From Propionibacteriaceae bacterium UBA6238 (GTDB lineage: Bacteria; Actinomycetota; Actinomycetes; Propionibacteriales; Propionibacteriaceae): DNA of 33,629 nucleotides. Each line of letters starts with the position of its first letter. Position 1 is the first letter of the stretch. The position numbers were made by a program, and so were the translations under genes. Positions 14,901 to 24,877 of the stretch are shown piece after piece. The DNA lies in contig DJWE01000012.1 in assembly GCA_002441465.1 (NCBI GenBank), positions 1 through 33,629 of the forward strand. The letters are read 5' to 3'. Under the pieces are notes generated by a model. It ran no database searches. It saw nothing but the letters and a program-made list of their open reading frames with translations, and was not told the origin of the DNA.

Positions 14901-16903
14901 GGGGCGGTGCCACGTCCAACTACTTCGCCGGCAGTCTCGACGAGGTGGCGGTGTACTCCCGCACGTTGTCCCAGAGCGAGATCCTCGATCACCTCGTTCA
15001 GGGCGGTGGCGATCTGCCCAACGTGGCTCCGGTGGCGAGCTTCACCTCCTCGGTGAACAAGCTGGCGGTGAGCTTCGACGGTTCGAGCTCGTCGGACTCC
15101 GACGGTACGGTCGCGTCCTACCTGTGGGACTTCGGCGACGGGAGCACGAGCACCCTGGCCGAGCCGGCTCACACCTACGCTGCGGCAGGTACGTACTCGG
15201 TCACGCTGACCGTCACCGATAACGAGGGGGCGACCGGAACGGTCACCCAGGACGTGACGGCGGTGGCGAATGCGTTGCCCACGGCTTCGTTCACCTCGAC
15301 GGTGACCAAGCAGTCGGTGTCCTTCGCCAGCACGGCCAGCGATCCCGACGGCACGGTGGCGTCCTACCTGTGGGACTTCGGTGACGGCGGCACCAGCACG
15401 CTGGCCAGCCCCGACCACACCTACGCGGCGGTGGCGACCTACCCGGTGACCCTGACGGTGACCGACAACGACGGTGGTCAGACCACGGTCACGAACCCGG
15501 TCACGACCCTGGCGAACCAGGCACCGACGGCGGACTTCACCTCTGCGGTGGACAAGCAGGACGTGACCTTCGACGGGACGGGATCGACCGATGCCGACGG
15601 CACGGTGGCGTCCTACCTGTGGGACTTCGGTGACGGAGGGTCCAGCACCCTGGCCAAGCCGAGCCACCACTTCGCCACGGTGGGCGACCAGAGCGTCACG
15701 CTCACGGTGACCGACGACAACGGCGCCACCGGCTCGGTGACGAAGACCGTGACCACGGTCGCGAACGCGAGCCCGACGGCCTCGTTCACCGCCGACGTGA
15801 ACAAGCTGGACGTGTCGTTCGATGCCTCCGCCTCCGACGACTCCGATGGAACCGTGGCGTCCTACGCCTGGGACTTCGGTGACGGCGACAGCGGTACGGG
15901 CAAGACGCCGAACCACACCTACGCGGCGGCCGGCGACTACGAGGTGGTGCTGACCGTGACCGACGACCAAGGGGCCACCGGTTCGGTGACGAAGACCGTG
16001 ACCGCGGTCGCGAACGCGAAGCCGACGGCGGCGTTCTCCGACAGCGTGAACGATTTCGTGGTGTCGTTCGATGCCTCCGCCTCCGATGACTCCGATGGCA
16101 CCGTGGCGTCCTACGCCTGGGACTTCGGTGACGGCGATACCGGTACGGGCAAGACGCCGGATCACACCTACTCGGCGGCCGACACCTACCAGGTCAAGCT
16201 CACCGTGACCGACAACGACGGGGCCACCGACTCGGTGACCCACTCGGTGACCACCCAGGCTCCGGCCGGCCCACTGGCTGAGGACACGTTCAGCCGGACC
16301 GTGTCCAACGGCTGGGGTTCGGCGGATACGGGCGGCACGTGGTCGCGTTACGGCTCGGCGAGCCTGTTCTCGGTCGGTTCTGGGGTCGGCAAGGTCACCC
16401 TTGCTTCCGCAGGTGCCGGGCCGCGGATGACGCTGACGTCGGTGTCCTCGCTGAACACCGAGGCCTCGGTGAAGCTGTCGCTGGACAAGCTGCCCGACGG
16501 TGGCGGAGCGTACTTCTCGCTCGGCGGGAGGGTGACCGACACCAACGGCTATCGGGCGAAGGTGAAGGTTGCCTCGACCGGCGCGCTGACCGTGTACGTG
16601 GTCAAGGTGGTGAACGGCGCCGAGACGACGCTGGCTTCGAAGTCGCTGGGTAGTTCGTTCAACTACTCGGTGGGGTCGACGCTGCAGATCAAGGTGCAGG
16701 TGACCGGCGCGTCGCCGACCACGATCAAGGCGAAGGCGTGGAAGACGAGCCAGAGCGAGCCGGACTGGCAGTTGTCCACCACGGATGGCTCCAGCGGCCT
16801 GCAGGACGCTGCGGGAGTGAGCCTGGTCAGCTACCTGTCGGGTAGCTCGACCAACTTCCCGATCGTGGCCTCCTACGACGACCTGCTGGCCACGGTGCCC
16901 TGA
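11939..16903 (+). CDS. giant secreted multidomain surface protein (propeller, FN3, 2 LamG, 5 PKD, C-terminal module)
   Basis: 1654 residues. A Sec signal peptide (about 1-35, cut after GVAQA) is followed by a beta-propeller-like region (about 40-445) with recurrent YVGGSFT, YIGGSFT and LGGSFT strands. Then come an FN3-like domain (about 450-560), two paralogous LamG/concanavalin-like domains (about 562-795 and 800-1022), each with YDRHVYM, WHH.VA and GYWR.GGDN, and five PKD domains (1028-1441) with the WDFGDG motif. A final beta-rich module (about 1444-1654) matches the N-terminal module of the beta-helix protein. There is no LPXTG or membrane anchor at the C-terminus, so it is either released or held by carbohydrate binding. 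The ATG at 11939 has GGGGGG five bases upstream and starts directly at the signal peptide. Probable role: adhesion to, or cross-linking of, the locus polysaccharide (inference). Confidence 0.88.
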   Translation: MTRRHLTLGRGVASIIAGALIATFAQFPGVAQADTKPLNESDPTTPVTVSTDPLPTTQIDGVAWTQLVVGNTVYVGGSFTTARPAGAAAGTNTVTRSNLLAYNLTTGVLSTTWAPSTNGDVLTITASPDKSRIYIGGSFTQVNGSIRNRIAALDPTTGALVGSFQPKPDASVKAIVATSSTVYFGGVFASVGGVARTKVAAVQASDGSLLSWAPALAGGNVNALAFSPDGAKLALGGSFTSANGSSNPGYGLAFIDPSTGASLAMPANSLVRNGGSNAAITSFSSDSDSLYASGYVFGSGGNLEGTTRIDWGSGSTVWVEDCHGDTYSNYPMGDVIYTVSHAHYCGNLQDGFPQTSPQWTFHWANAFTKAVTGTLKADPYGYYNWVGTPAPYLQKWLPNLTSGTYTGQGQAGWTVSGNSDYVVIGGEFPRAAGGGTTQQGLVRYAVRSIAPNKIGPEVTGSKFNPTLSSFVSGEVRIGWTANWDRDNENLTYTVIRDGITASPVYTVTQASSEWSRPAMGYIDTGLTPGQTYRYRVFATDPWGNQARSDTVYVTASASGALSNYALATRADEPSIYWRFGEVPSTVVNDWAGFTNATAGSGVTGGQAGAIIGDSDPASLFDGSTSGMAVSDVSEQGPDTFSVEAWINTTTTRGGKIFGFGNANTGNSSSYDRHVYMTNAGKLIFGVYPGTARTVTSSKSYNDGQWHHVVATLSSAGMVLYVDGQKVGSRTDTTFGQAYVGYWRVGGDNLGGWTSAPSSAYFNGTIDDVAIYPTALSASTVRTHYVDSGRTLPGMTAPADAYGAAVYAGGPDLYWRLAETSGTTVNDTTPNQLLGSYNSGVTLGGSSAVNASGDTSATFSGTSTGTAATVDSFTNPTTYAEELWFNTTTTRGGKLIGFSSSRTGSSSSYDRHVYMLNDGRLRYGVYTGSQTVIDSAQSYNDGAWHHLVAQQNSVSGMQLWVDGVLVGSNPQTGAQNYTGYWRIGGDNTWGGATSNYFAGSLDEVAVYSRTLSQSEILDHLVQGGGDLPNVAPVASFTSSVNKLAVSFDGSSSSDSDGTVASYLWDFGDGSTSTLAEPAHTYAAAGTYSVTLTVTDNEGATGTVTQDVTAVANALPTASFTSTVTKQSVSFASTASDPDGTVASYLWDFGDGGTSTLASPDHTYAAVATYPVTLTVTDNDGGQTTVTNPVTTLANQAPTADFTSAVDKQDVTFDGTGSTDADGTVASYLWDFGDGGSSTLAKPSHHFATVGDQSVTLTVTDDNGATGSVTKTVTTVANASPTASFTADVNKLDVSFDASASDDSDGTVASYAWDFGDGDSGTGKTPNHTYAAAGDYEVVLTVTDDQGATGSVTKTVTAVANAKPTAAFSDSVNDFVVSFDASASDDSDGTVASYAWDFGDGDTGTGKTPDHTYSAADTYQVKLTVTDNDGATDSVTHSVTTQAPAGPLAEDTFSRTVSNGWGSADTGGTWSRYGSASLFSVGSGVGKVTLASAGAGPRMTLTSVSSLNTEASVKLSLDKLPDGGGAYFSLGGRVTDTNGYRAKVKVASTGALTVYVVKVVNGAETTLASKSLGSSFNYSVGSTLQIKVQVTGASPTTIKAKAWKTSQSEPDWQLSTTDGSSGLQDAAGVSLVSYLSGSSTNFPIVASYDDLLATVP
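15020..16261 (+). repeat. five tandem PKD-domain coding repeats
   Basis: Units begin at 15020, 15269, 15515, 15764 and 16013 with lengths 249, 246, 249, 249 and 249 bases. Units four and five are nearly identical over tens of bases around their WDFGDG codons, which indicates recent duplication or gene conversion and a possible source of length variation. Confidence 0.9.
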
Positions 16904-16917
16904 CCCGAATGACCGCA

Positions 16918-16947
16918 GAGGGGCGCCCGCTTCGGCGGGCGCCCCTC
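16918..16947 (+). terminator. 13-bp hairpin with TTCG loop after giant gene
   Basis: GAGGGGCGCCCGC (16918-16930), loop TTCG, then the exact complement (16935-16947). It lies 14 bases beyond the stop codon. There is no T tract, as is common in high-GC actinobacteria; it sits between convergent genes and may act on both strands. Confidence 0.8.
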
Positions 16948-16980
16948 CGCGGTGCTGGGTAGGCGGGTAGATGCTCAGGC

Positions 16981-16998
16981 GATCGCGATCGCGATCGC
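16981..16998. repeat. three tandem GATCGC units
   Basis: GATCGC occurs three times head to tail, flanked by GC and GG, between the two convergent terminators. Short and of unknown meaning. Confidence 0.6.
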
Positions 16999-17009
16999 GG
17001 TCTCGGCCT

Positions 17010-17035
17010 TGCCGCCTTCCCGGGGGAAGGCGGCA
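17010..17035 (-). terminator. 11-bp hairpin after phosphatase gene
   Basis: TGCCGCCTTCC (17010-17020) pairs exactly with 17025-17035 around CGGG. On the minus strand it begins seven bases after the phosphatase stop codon, without a T tract. Confidence 0.65.
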
Positions 17036-17042
17036 GTGTGGA

Positions 17043-17627
17043 TCAGCTGGCCGGCACCCAGGCGATCGTGCTGCCTTGGAGGGCGTCGGAGAGCAGTCCG
17101 ATGGACGCGACGATCTGTTGGGCGGCGAGTTCGTGAACCCGAAGGGACTGACCGTAAGGATCAACGATGTCGTCGTCGGCGGCGGGGCCGCGTCCGACCG
17201 GGCCACGCTCCTGGTTCACGAACTGGACGAACGCGGCGAGAGCGTCGGTGTGGCCCCAGGCGTCCGGGTCGAACGTGTGCGCCGAGTTGTTCAGGATCCG
17301 TCCGACCTGACGGATGCTGTAGCTGTACCGCACGGCCGGTGCGTGCATCTGGACGATCTGGCTGCGGATCGCTCGGGTAGCGGTCAGGATCAGGCTGGCC
17401 TCGGCGATTTCCTCATCGCTGACCTGGCGGGCGCGATGGTCGGACATGTCGACTCCGAGCCGGTGGCCGATATCGACGGTCAATGGGTCGGCCGGTGCGC
17501 CGACCAGCGCCGTGATGCCGGCATCGCGGACCTCTACGCCGGAAGCCGGCAGCGGGTCGGCGGCGCGGAAGAGCGCTGCGGCCAAGACCGACCGGCACAC
17601 GTTCCCCTCACAGACGAACAAGATCAT
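17043..17627 (-). CDS. low-molecular-weight protein-tyrosine phosphatase
   Basis: Removes phosphate from tyrosine, in capsule systems from the BY-kinase C-terminus. The P-loop VCEGNVCRS (residues 5-13) has the CX5R signature with Cys6 and Arg12; the DP motif with the general acid is DIVDPYGQS in the second half. At 194 residues it is longer than the usual 145-165 because of a segment before the DP loop (about residues 95-150). The ATG at 17627 is chosen: GGGGAGGGGA lies seven bases upstream, and a GATAAT -10 box at 17652-17647 would start transcription just before it. The ATG at 17657 lies upstream of that -10 box. Divergent from the fused glycosyltransferase gene. Confidence 0.9.
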   Translation of the reverse strand: MILFVCEGNVCRSVLAAALFRAADPLPASGVEVRDAGITALVGAPADPLTVDIGHRLGVDMSDHRARQVSDEEIAEASLILTATRAIRSQIVQMHAPAVRYSYSIRQVGRILNNSAHTFDPDAWGHTDALAAFVQFVNQERGPVGRGPAADDDIVDPYGQSLRVHELAAQQIVASIGLLSDALQGSTIAWVPAS

Positions 17628-17646
17628 GGCAAATCCCCTCCCCCGG

Positions 17647-17696
17647 ATTATCTTCATGGTCCCCCTTTCGGGGACGTCAGGCAAGATTGCAATAAT
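17647..17696. promoter_or_regulatory. divergent promoters with GTCCCC/GGGGAC operator-like repeat
   Basis: On the minus strand GATAAT (17652-17647) serves the phosphatase gene. On the plus strand an extended -10, TGC-AATAAT (hexamer 17691-17696), serves the fused glycosyltransferase gene. Between them GTCCCC (17659-17664) and GGGGAC (17670-17675) form an inverted repeat covering the expected -35 region of the phosphatase promoter, so one regulator could control both genes. Confidence 0.45.
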
Positions 17697-17733
17697 GGCG
17701 AGACCTACTGACCAGCGCCTTGGGGGGAACGAG

Positions 17734-20016
17734 ATGCGCATAGCAATGATCGGCACTCGAGGAGTGCCGGCACGGTACGGAGGATTCGAGACAGCGGTCG
17801 AGGAGATCGGGTCGAGGTTGGTTCGGATGGGCCACCAGGTACTCGTCTTCTGCCGCGCCGCCGACGACCAGCCTCGTGAGCAGGAGTACCTCGGCATGCG
17901 GCTGGTGTGGCTGCCTGCGCTGCCGAAGCGGTCGCTGGAGACGCTGTCGCACACGGCGCTGTCGGTGATCCAGCCCGTCCTAGGCGGGGCGGACGTCGCT
18001 TTGGTGTTCAACGCGGCGAACGCGCCGCTGCTGCCGGTGCTGCGGGCCCGCCGGATTCCGGTGGCGACAAACGTCGACGGCCTGGAATGGCGCCGGAGCA
18101 AGTGGGGTCCTGTGGGGCGCCGTTACTACCGGGTTGCCGAGTCGCTGGCCGTGCGTTGGTCGGACGCGGTGATCGCCGACTCCCGGGGGATCTCGGACTA
18201 CTACGCCGCAGAATTCGGCGTCGAAAGTCGCCTGATCGCCTATGGCGCCCCCGATACCAGTGCCGTTGGGTCGGACCGGCTCACCGAGCTCGACCTCGCG
18301 CCGGACGGCTACCACCTGGTCGTGGCCCGATTCGAGCCGGAGAACCACGTGCTGGAGATCGTCCAGGGCTATTCGGCGAGCAACTGCCGGTTGCCGCTGG
18401 TCGTGGTCGGCTCGGCACCGTACTCGGACGAATATTCGGCAGCCATCCGGGAAGCGGCCGACGATCGGGTCCGGCTGCTCGGCGGGGTCTGGGACCAGGA
18501 ACTGCTCGACCAGCTCTACGCGAACGCAGCCACCTACGTCCACGGGCATTCGGTCGGAGGCACCAATCCCAGCCTGCTCCGGGCGGCGGGCGGGGCCACG
18601 GCGACGATCGCCTTCGACTGCGTGTTCAGCCACGAGGTGATCGGCGACGCCGGGTGGTTCTTCCGTGATCCCGCGTCCGTGGCGACCGCCCTCGAATCGG
18701 CCGAGGCCGAGCCGGAGTTGCGGCGCGAGCGGGGCGATCGCCTGCACGAGCGGGCCGCGGCCTACGACTGGGACCAGGTGGCGAAGGACTATCTCACCCT
18801 GTGCGAGGACCTCGTCGCCGGCCGGGGACCGGCTCGTCGCAGCGGACGCCGGCTGCGGCCCGGCTGGAGCGACCGATCCGAGCCGGCCGGAGCCGTCCTG
18901 ATCGCGCACCCCAGCGCCGAGCTCTACGGCTCCGACCGGGTCATGCTGGAGTCGATCAGCGGCCTCGTCGCGACCGGACGCCGGGTCGTGCTCACCCTGC
19001 CTGGCGAGGGGCCGCTGGTGGACGCAGCCCGTCAGCGCGGAGCCGAGGTCCGCCTGTGCCCCACGCCAGTGCTGAGGCGGGCCGCGCTCCGGCCGGCCGG
19101 TCTGGTCCGTCTCCTCGCCGACGCGGTGACCGCGTTCGGGCAGGGTCGCGCACTGATCAGGGAGGAGGGCATCGACCTGGTGCTGGTGAACACGCTCACG
19201 ATTCCGCTGTGGCTGACCATCGGACGCAGCTGCGGCGTGGCCTCGGTCTGCCACGTCCACGAGGCCGAGGCGAGCCAGCCCTGGTACGTCCGCCGGTTGC
19301 TCTACGCGCCGCTGCTGCTCGCGGATCGGCTGCTGGTGAACAGCCGGTTCAGCACCGACACGCTGGCGGCGACCTGGCCGTGGCTGCGGCGGCGGGCGAG
19401 CGTCCTGTACAACGGCGTGCCCGGTCCGGCGACGGCACCGGCAGAGCCTCGCCTGGATCCGGGCGAGGAGCCGAGGCTGCTGTTCATCGGCCGGCTGTCC
19501 CCCCGCAAGGGACCGCAGGTGGCGCTCGATGCGCTGGCCGAGCTCGCCAAGAGGGGTGTCCGGGCACGGCTCGTCCTGCTCGGCGCGGTGTTCGACGGCT
19601 ATGAGTGGTTCGAGCGGCAGCTCCGCGATCAGGTGGATCAGCTCGGCCTCGGTGGCCAGGTGGACTTCGCCGGTTTCGACCCGGACGTGTGGGGTCACTT
19701 CGCCGACAGCGACATCGTGTTGGTGCCGTCCACGGTCGACGAGCCGTTCGGGAACACCGCCGTGGAGGCGATGCTGGCCCAGCGACCGCTCGTGGTCAGC
19801 CGCACGAGCGGCCTGAAGGAGGCCTCGGACGGGTTCGAGAGCGCCCGGCTGGTGGAACCCGGCGACCCGCAGGGGATCGCCGACGCGGTTCAAGGCCTGC
19901 TCGAGGACTGGCCCGCGGTTCGCGAGCAGGTGGCGCGGGATCGCGCGAGCGCACTGGCCCGCTACGCCCCGCAGGTGTACCAGCAGCGGCTGGTCGAGGC
20001 GCTCGGCTTGAGCTGA
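17734..20016 (+). CDS. tandem fusion of two GT4-type glycosyltransferases
   Basis: A 760-residue cytoplasmic protein made of two complete GT-B enzymes. The first (residues 1 to about 375) begins MRIAMIGTRGVPARYGGFET, the DUF1972/capsular rhamnosyl- or mannosyltransferase signature, and has its Rossmann acceptor-side motif NPSLLRAAGGA plus DAGWFF. The second (about 385-760) runs from VLIAHPSAELYGSDRVMLES through FIGRLSPRKGPQVALDAL to VPSTVDEPFGNTAVEAMLA, the GT4 nucleotide-sugar site with its EPFGNTAVE motif. A basic Arg-rich linker joins them. The start has GGGGGGA six bases upstream. Two successive sugar additions in one polypeptide are likely (inference). Family norm is a single domain near 370 residues. 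Confidence 0.9.
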   Translation: MRIAMIGTRGVPARYGGFETAVEEIGSRLVRMGHQVLVFCRAADDQPREQEYLGMRLVWLPALPKRSLETLSHTALSVIQPVLGGADVALVFNAANAPLLPVLRARRIPVATNVDGLEWRRSKWGPVGRRYYRVAESLAVRWSDAVIADSRGISDYYAAEFGVESRLIAYGAPDTSAVGSDRLTELDLAPDGYHLVVARFEPENHVLEIVQGYSASNCRLPLVVVGSAPYSDEYSAAIREAADDRVRLLGGVWDQELLDQLYANAATYVHGHSVGGTNPSLLRAAGGATATIAFDCVFSHEVIGDAGWFFRDPASVATALESAEAEPELRRERGDRLHERAAAYDWDQVAKDYLTLCEDLVAGRGPARRSGRRLRPGWSDRSEPAGAVLIAHPSAELYGSDRVMLESISGLVATGRRVVLTLPGEGPLVDAARQRGAEVRLCPTPVLRRAALRPAGLVRLLADAVTAFGQGRALIREEGIDLVLVNTLTIPLWLTIGRSCGVASVCHVHEAEASQPWYVRRLLYAPLLLADRLLVNSRFSTDTLAATWPWLRRRASVLYNGVPGPATAPAEPRLDPGEEPRLLFIGRLSPRKGPQVALDALAELAKRGVRARLVLLGAVFDGYEWFERQLRDQVDQLGLGGQVDFAGFDPDVWGHFADSDIVLVPSTVDEPFGNTAVEAMLAQRPLVVSRTSGLKEASDGFESARLVEPGDPQGIADAVQGLLEDWPAVREQVARDRASALARYAPQVYQQRLVEALGLS

Positions 20017-20037
20017 ACCGAACCCTGCGCGCGGTTC

Positions 20038-20958
20038 CTAGACCGGAATCGTGGGCAGGGTCCGGATGTCGGAGGTCATCAGGCCACGAGACCCGAAGGA
20101 GAGCGCGCGGGCGCGCTGTTCACGGGTGGACACGGGCCACATCATGACCGGCTTCTTCGCGGCACGGGCTGCGGCCGCCACCGCCGCGCTGAGGTCATCG
20201 GTCGCGGTGACGGCGACGCCGAGCATGTCGATGCTCGGATCGGCGGCGAACATTTCGAGCCGGTTCACGTGACTCGGCTCGTCGAGGACGTAGCCCCACG
20301 TGGCGAAGCCGTTCTGCTTCGCCGTGGCGAAATTCGGCTGGTTCACCGGCTGCTTCCACACCACCCGCTCGGGCTGGGCGAGAGCGGCCATCCTCGACAT
20401 CAGCGGCTCGACGGCCGCGCCCACCTTGGGCTCGACGAACAGGACCAGGCGATCGATGTGCTGCTCGACCACGTCCTCGAACCGGCTGAACGGACGTCTG
20501 GGTTGGCTGGGATCGTCGGTCTGGGCCGCGGTCACGGTGAGCTGGGAGAGCGTCGCCCACGGCGTGGCGGCGATCTCGAGCGAGACGCCGGTGACCCGCA
20601 CCGGGTCGGGGTCGTGACTGCAGACCAGCACGCCGTCCGAACTCAGGCAGAAGGAGACCTCCATCGCCTTGACGTAAGGCAGCGCGGCGGCCTGGTCGTA
20701 GGCGAAGGCGGTCATCTCCGGCCAGTTCGCGCCGCCGCCCCGGTGTGCGACGTAGAACGGATCGTCCGCGACGAGCTCGGCGTAGGTGTGCGTGGCCAGC
20801 CCGGGACGAACCCGTGCGCAGCCGTTCAGGCTCGACGCTGCGAGGGCGAGACCGCCGGCGAGCAGACCGCGCCGAGACACCCGCGTCCGGTCGAGCGGGG
20901 ACGCTGCGTCGCCGCCGGGTTGCCCGGGCACAGGTCGAGGTGGGGTGATCGCGGCCAT
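20038..20958 (-). CDS. glycerophosphodiester phosphodiesterase, Tat lipoprotein
   Basis: Hydrolyses glycerophosphodiesters to an alcohol and glycerol-3-phosphate, here outside the cytoplasm. Residues about 27-49 are a twin-arginine lipoprotein signal: SRRGLLAGGLALAAS followed by lipobox LNGC. The catalytic TIM-barrel signature is VAHRGGGANWPEMT, then KAMEVSFCLSSDGVLVCSHDPD, which gives the conserved His, Glu and HD pair; VEPKVG and the late TSDIR also fit. 306 residues. The ATG at 20958 has no ribosome site but a CATAAT hexamer ends six bases upstream, indicating a leaderless message. It may recycle glycerol phosphate released from envelope polymers (inference). Confidence 0.87.
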   Translation of the reverse strand: MAAITPPRPVPGQPGGDAASPLDRTRVSRRGLLAGGLALAASSLNGCARVRPGLATHTYAELVADDPFYVAHRGGGANWPEMTAFAYDQAAALPYVKAMEVSFCLSSDGVLVCSHDPDPVRVTGVSLEIAATPWATLSQLTVTAAQTDDPSQPRRPFSRFEDVVEQHIDRLVLFVEPKVGAAVEPLMSRMAALAQPERVVWKQPVNQPNFATAKQNGFATWGYVLDEPSHVNRLEMFAADPSIDMLGVAVTATDDLSAAVAAAARAAKKPVMMWPVSTREQRARALSFGSRGLMTSDIRTLPTIPV

Positions 20959-20970
20959 ACCGCGATTATG
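20959..20970 (-). promoter_or_regulatory. -10 box for leaderless GDPD gene
   Basis: CATAAT (20970-20965) matches the consensus in five of six positions and is separated from the ATG at 20958 by exactly six bases (CGCGGT). No -35 at proper spacing. Confidence 0.55.
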
Positions 20971-21031
20971 CGGCCACACGGCAATCATGGCCTCGGCGAC
21001 CATGGTGCGGCGCTGCGGCGGGCCGCGTGGT

Positions 21032-21886
21032 TCACCCCGCGAAGCCGTACGCGGGCAGCCCGGCGATCCCGGGACGGATTCCGTACAGCGAACCCGCGTC
21101 CGGCTCGGCATCCTCGGGCAGGTTCTCCCGCGACGTGGTGATGTAGAGCGTGCCGAGGTCGTCGCCGCCGAAGCAGCACGCCGTGACCTTCGACACGCCG
21201 GGCACCTCGACCACGGCGTCCAGCTTCCCGGACGGGTCGAGTCGCTGCACGCACCCGCCGTCGTAGCGGGCGATCCAGATCCCGCCCTCGACGTCGACGC
21301 ACAGGCCGTCCGGCACTCCGGAGCCGTCGCTGGCGAACACCCTGCGACGGGTCGGGCCGTCGATGGGGTCGTAGTCGAAGGCCCAAGTAGTGGCGGTCCC
21401 GGAGTCGTTGAGGTACATCGTGTCGGTGTCGGGGCTCCAGCCCAGCCCGTTGCTGATGGTCAACCCCGGCAGAACCGGCCGCGGGCGCCGCGATCCGGCG
21501 TCCAGTTGGTGCAGCGTGCTGGTTCCGGGTTCGAAGCCGTGGGTCAGGGTGCCGATCCAGAAGCCGCCGTCGGGATCGCAGCCGCCGTCGTTGCACCGCA
21601 CGCCCGCGGACGCGTCCACGGTGACGAAGCCGGCCAGGTCGGACAGGTCGTCGAAGCTGCTGATCGCGAGATCGTGTTCTCTGGCCACGATCGCTCCGCC
21701 ACCCAGGCGGGGCCGGATCACCGCCGCGATCGTGGAGCGGACCGGGGTGCGCCGCACCTGGTCGCCGTCCAGGGTGAGCACCTCTCCGGCGAACATGTCC
21801 ACGAAGCGGAGTTGCTGCCAGCGATCCCACCAGACCGGCCCCTCGCCGTGGTAGCTGACCCGGCCGGTGACCCTCTCCGCACGCAT
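21032..21886 (-). CDS. SMP-30/gluconolactonase family protein
   Basis: A six-bladed beta-propeller metal-dependent lactonase, 284 residues, probably cytoplasmic since no signal is present. Metal ligands typical of the family are visible: Glu in YHGEGPVWW near residue 15, CNDGGCDPDGGFWIGT in the middle, Asn in TISNGLGWSPDTD, and Asp in GVPDGLCVDVEGGIWIA. It opens a sugar lactone; the substrate is not readable. The ATG at 21886 is chosen because the family domain begins directly after it; upstream residues are unlike the family. There is no Shine-Dalgarno, and a TTGACA/CACGAT promoter places transcription start at the ATG. It ends 73 bases before the divergent-ended GDPD start, on the same strand. 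Confidence 0.88.
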   Translation of the reverse strand: MRAERVTGRVSYHGEGPVWWDRWQQLRFVDMFAGEVLTLDGDQVRRTPVRSTIAAVIRPRLGGGAIVAREHDLAISSFDDLSDLAGFVTVDASAGVRCNDGGCDPDGGFWIGTLTHGFEPGTSTLHQLDAGSRRPRPVLPGLTISNGLGWSPDTDTMYLNDSGTATTWAFDYDPIDGPTRRRVFASDGSGVPDGLCVDVEGGIWIARYDGGCVQRLDPSGKLDAVVEVPGVSKVTACCFGGDDLGTLYITTSRENLPEDAEPDAGSLYGIRPGIAGLPAYGFAG

Positions 21887-21922
21887 GTCGTCATCGTGTG
21901 TGTCGGGCTGGGAAAGTGTCAA
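21887..21922 (-). promoter_or_regulatory. promoter of leaderless SMP-30 gene
   Basis: A perfect -35 TTGACA (21922-21917), 18-base spacer, CACGAT as -10 (21898-21893, three of six matches), then six bases and the ATG. The -10 is weak but the -35 and the spacing to the start support it. Confidence 0.45.
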
Positions 21923-22101
21923 TGTCCAGCCTTCGGGCGCACCCGGTCCCGGGGTGAACCTCCCGTTCGGAACAGGTACGGTTACACCCGTATGCGCCGG
22001 GCGGCGGAACGCTCCGCCGCCGCCGTGGGAGTCAGTGCCGACATACCGATCGGGCCCCACACCGGCCTACCGGAGCCCATTGAAGGAGACTCGACGTCAC
22101 G

Positions 22102-24729
<2,628 letters not shown>

Positions 24730-24743
24730 TCACATCCGCTACG

Positions 24744-24775
24744 GTGCGCCGCTTCCCTTCGGGGGAGCGGCGCAC
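24744..24775 (+). terminator. ppdK terminator
   Basis: A 14-bp stem with one G-T wobble around a TTCG loop: 24744-24757 against 24762-24775. It begins 14 bases after the ppdK stop. No T tract. Confidence 0.8.
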
Positions 24776-24847
24776 TGGTGTCTGTGGCCGACGTCGGGCG
24801 TCCGGCGCGCTCGCACCTCGGGCGAGCAGAATGGTGGGCGAACGACA

Positions 24848-24877
24848 AAGAGCCCGGCGACTAAGCGCCGGGCTCTT
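24848..24877 (-). terminator. 12-bp hairpin with T-rich tail on the minus strand
   Basis: AAGAGCCCGGCG (24848-24859) pairs exactly with 24866-24877, with a six-base loop. The minus-strand tail has TTT and GTT, so it is oriented to stop transcription from the candidate small RNA; it also separates convergent ppdK. Confidence 0.75.

Noticed and set aside
12617..17206. A 1529-codon open frame antisense to the giant protein gene
   Set aside because: It is a high-GC codon-position shadow: low-complexity Arg/Gly/Val-rich translation with no domain, lying opposite clear LamG and PKD coding sequence.
17628..17657. Longer phosphatase start at the ATG at 17657
   Set aside because: It lies upstream of the GATAAT -10 box, adds ten residues before the P-loop strand, and has a poorer ribosome site than the ATG at 17627.
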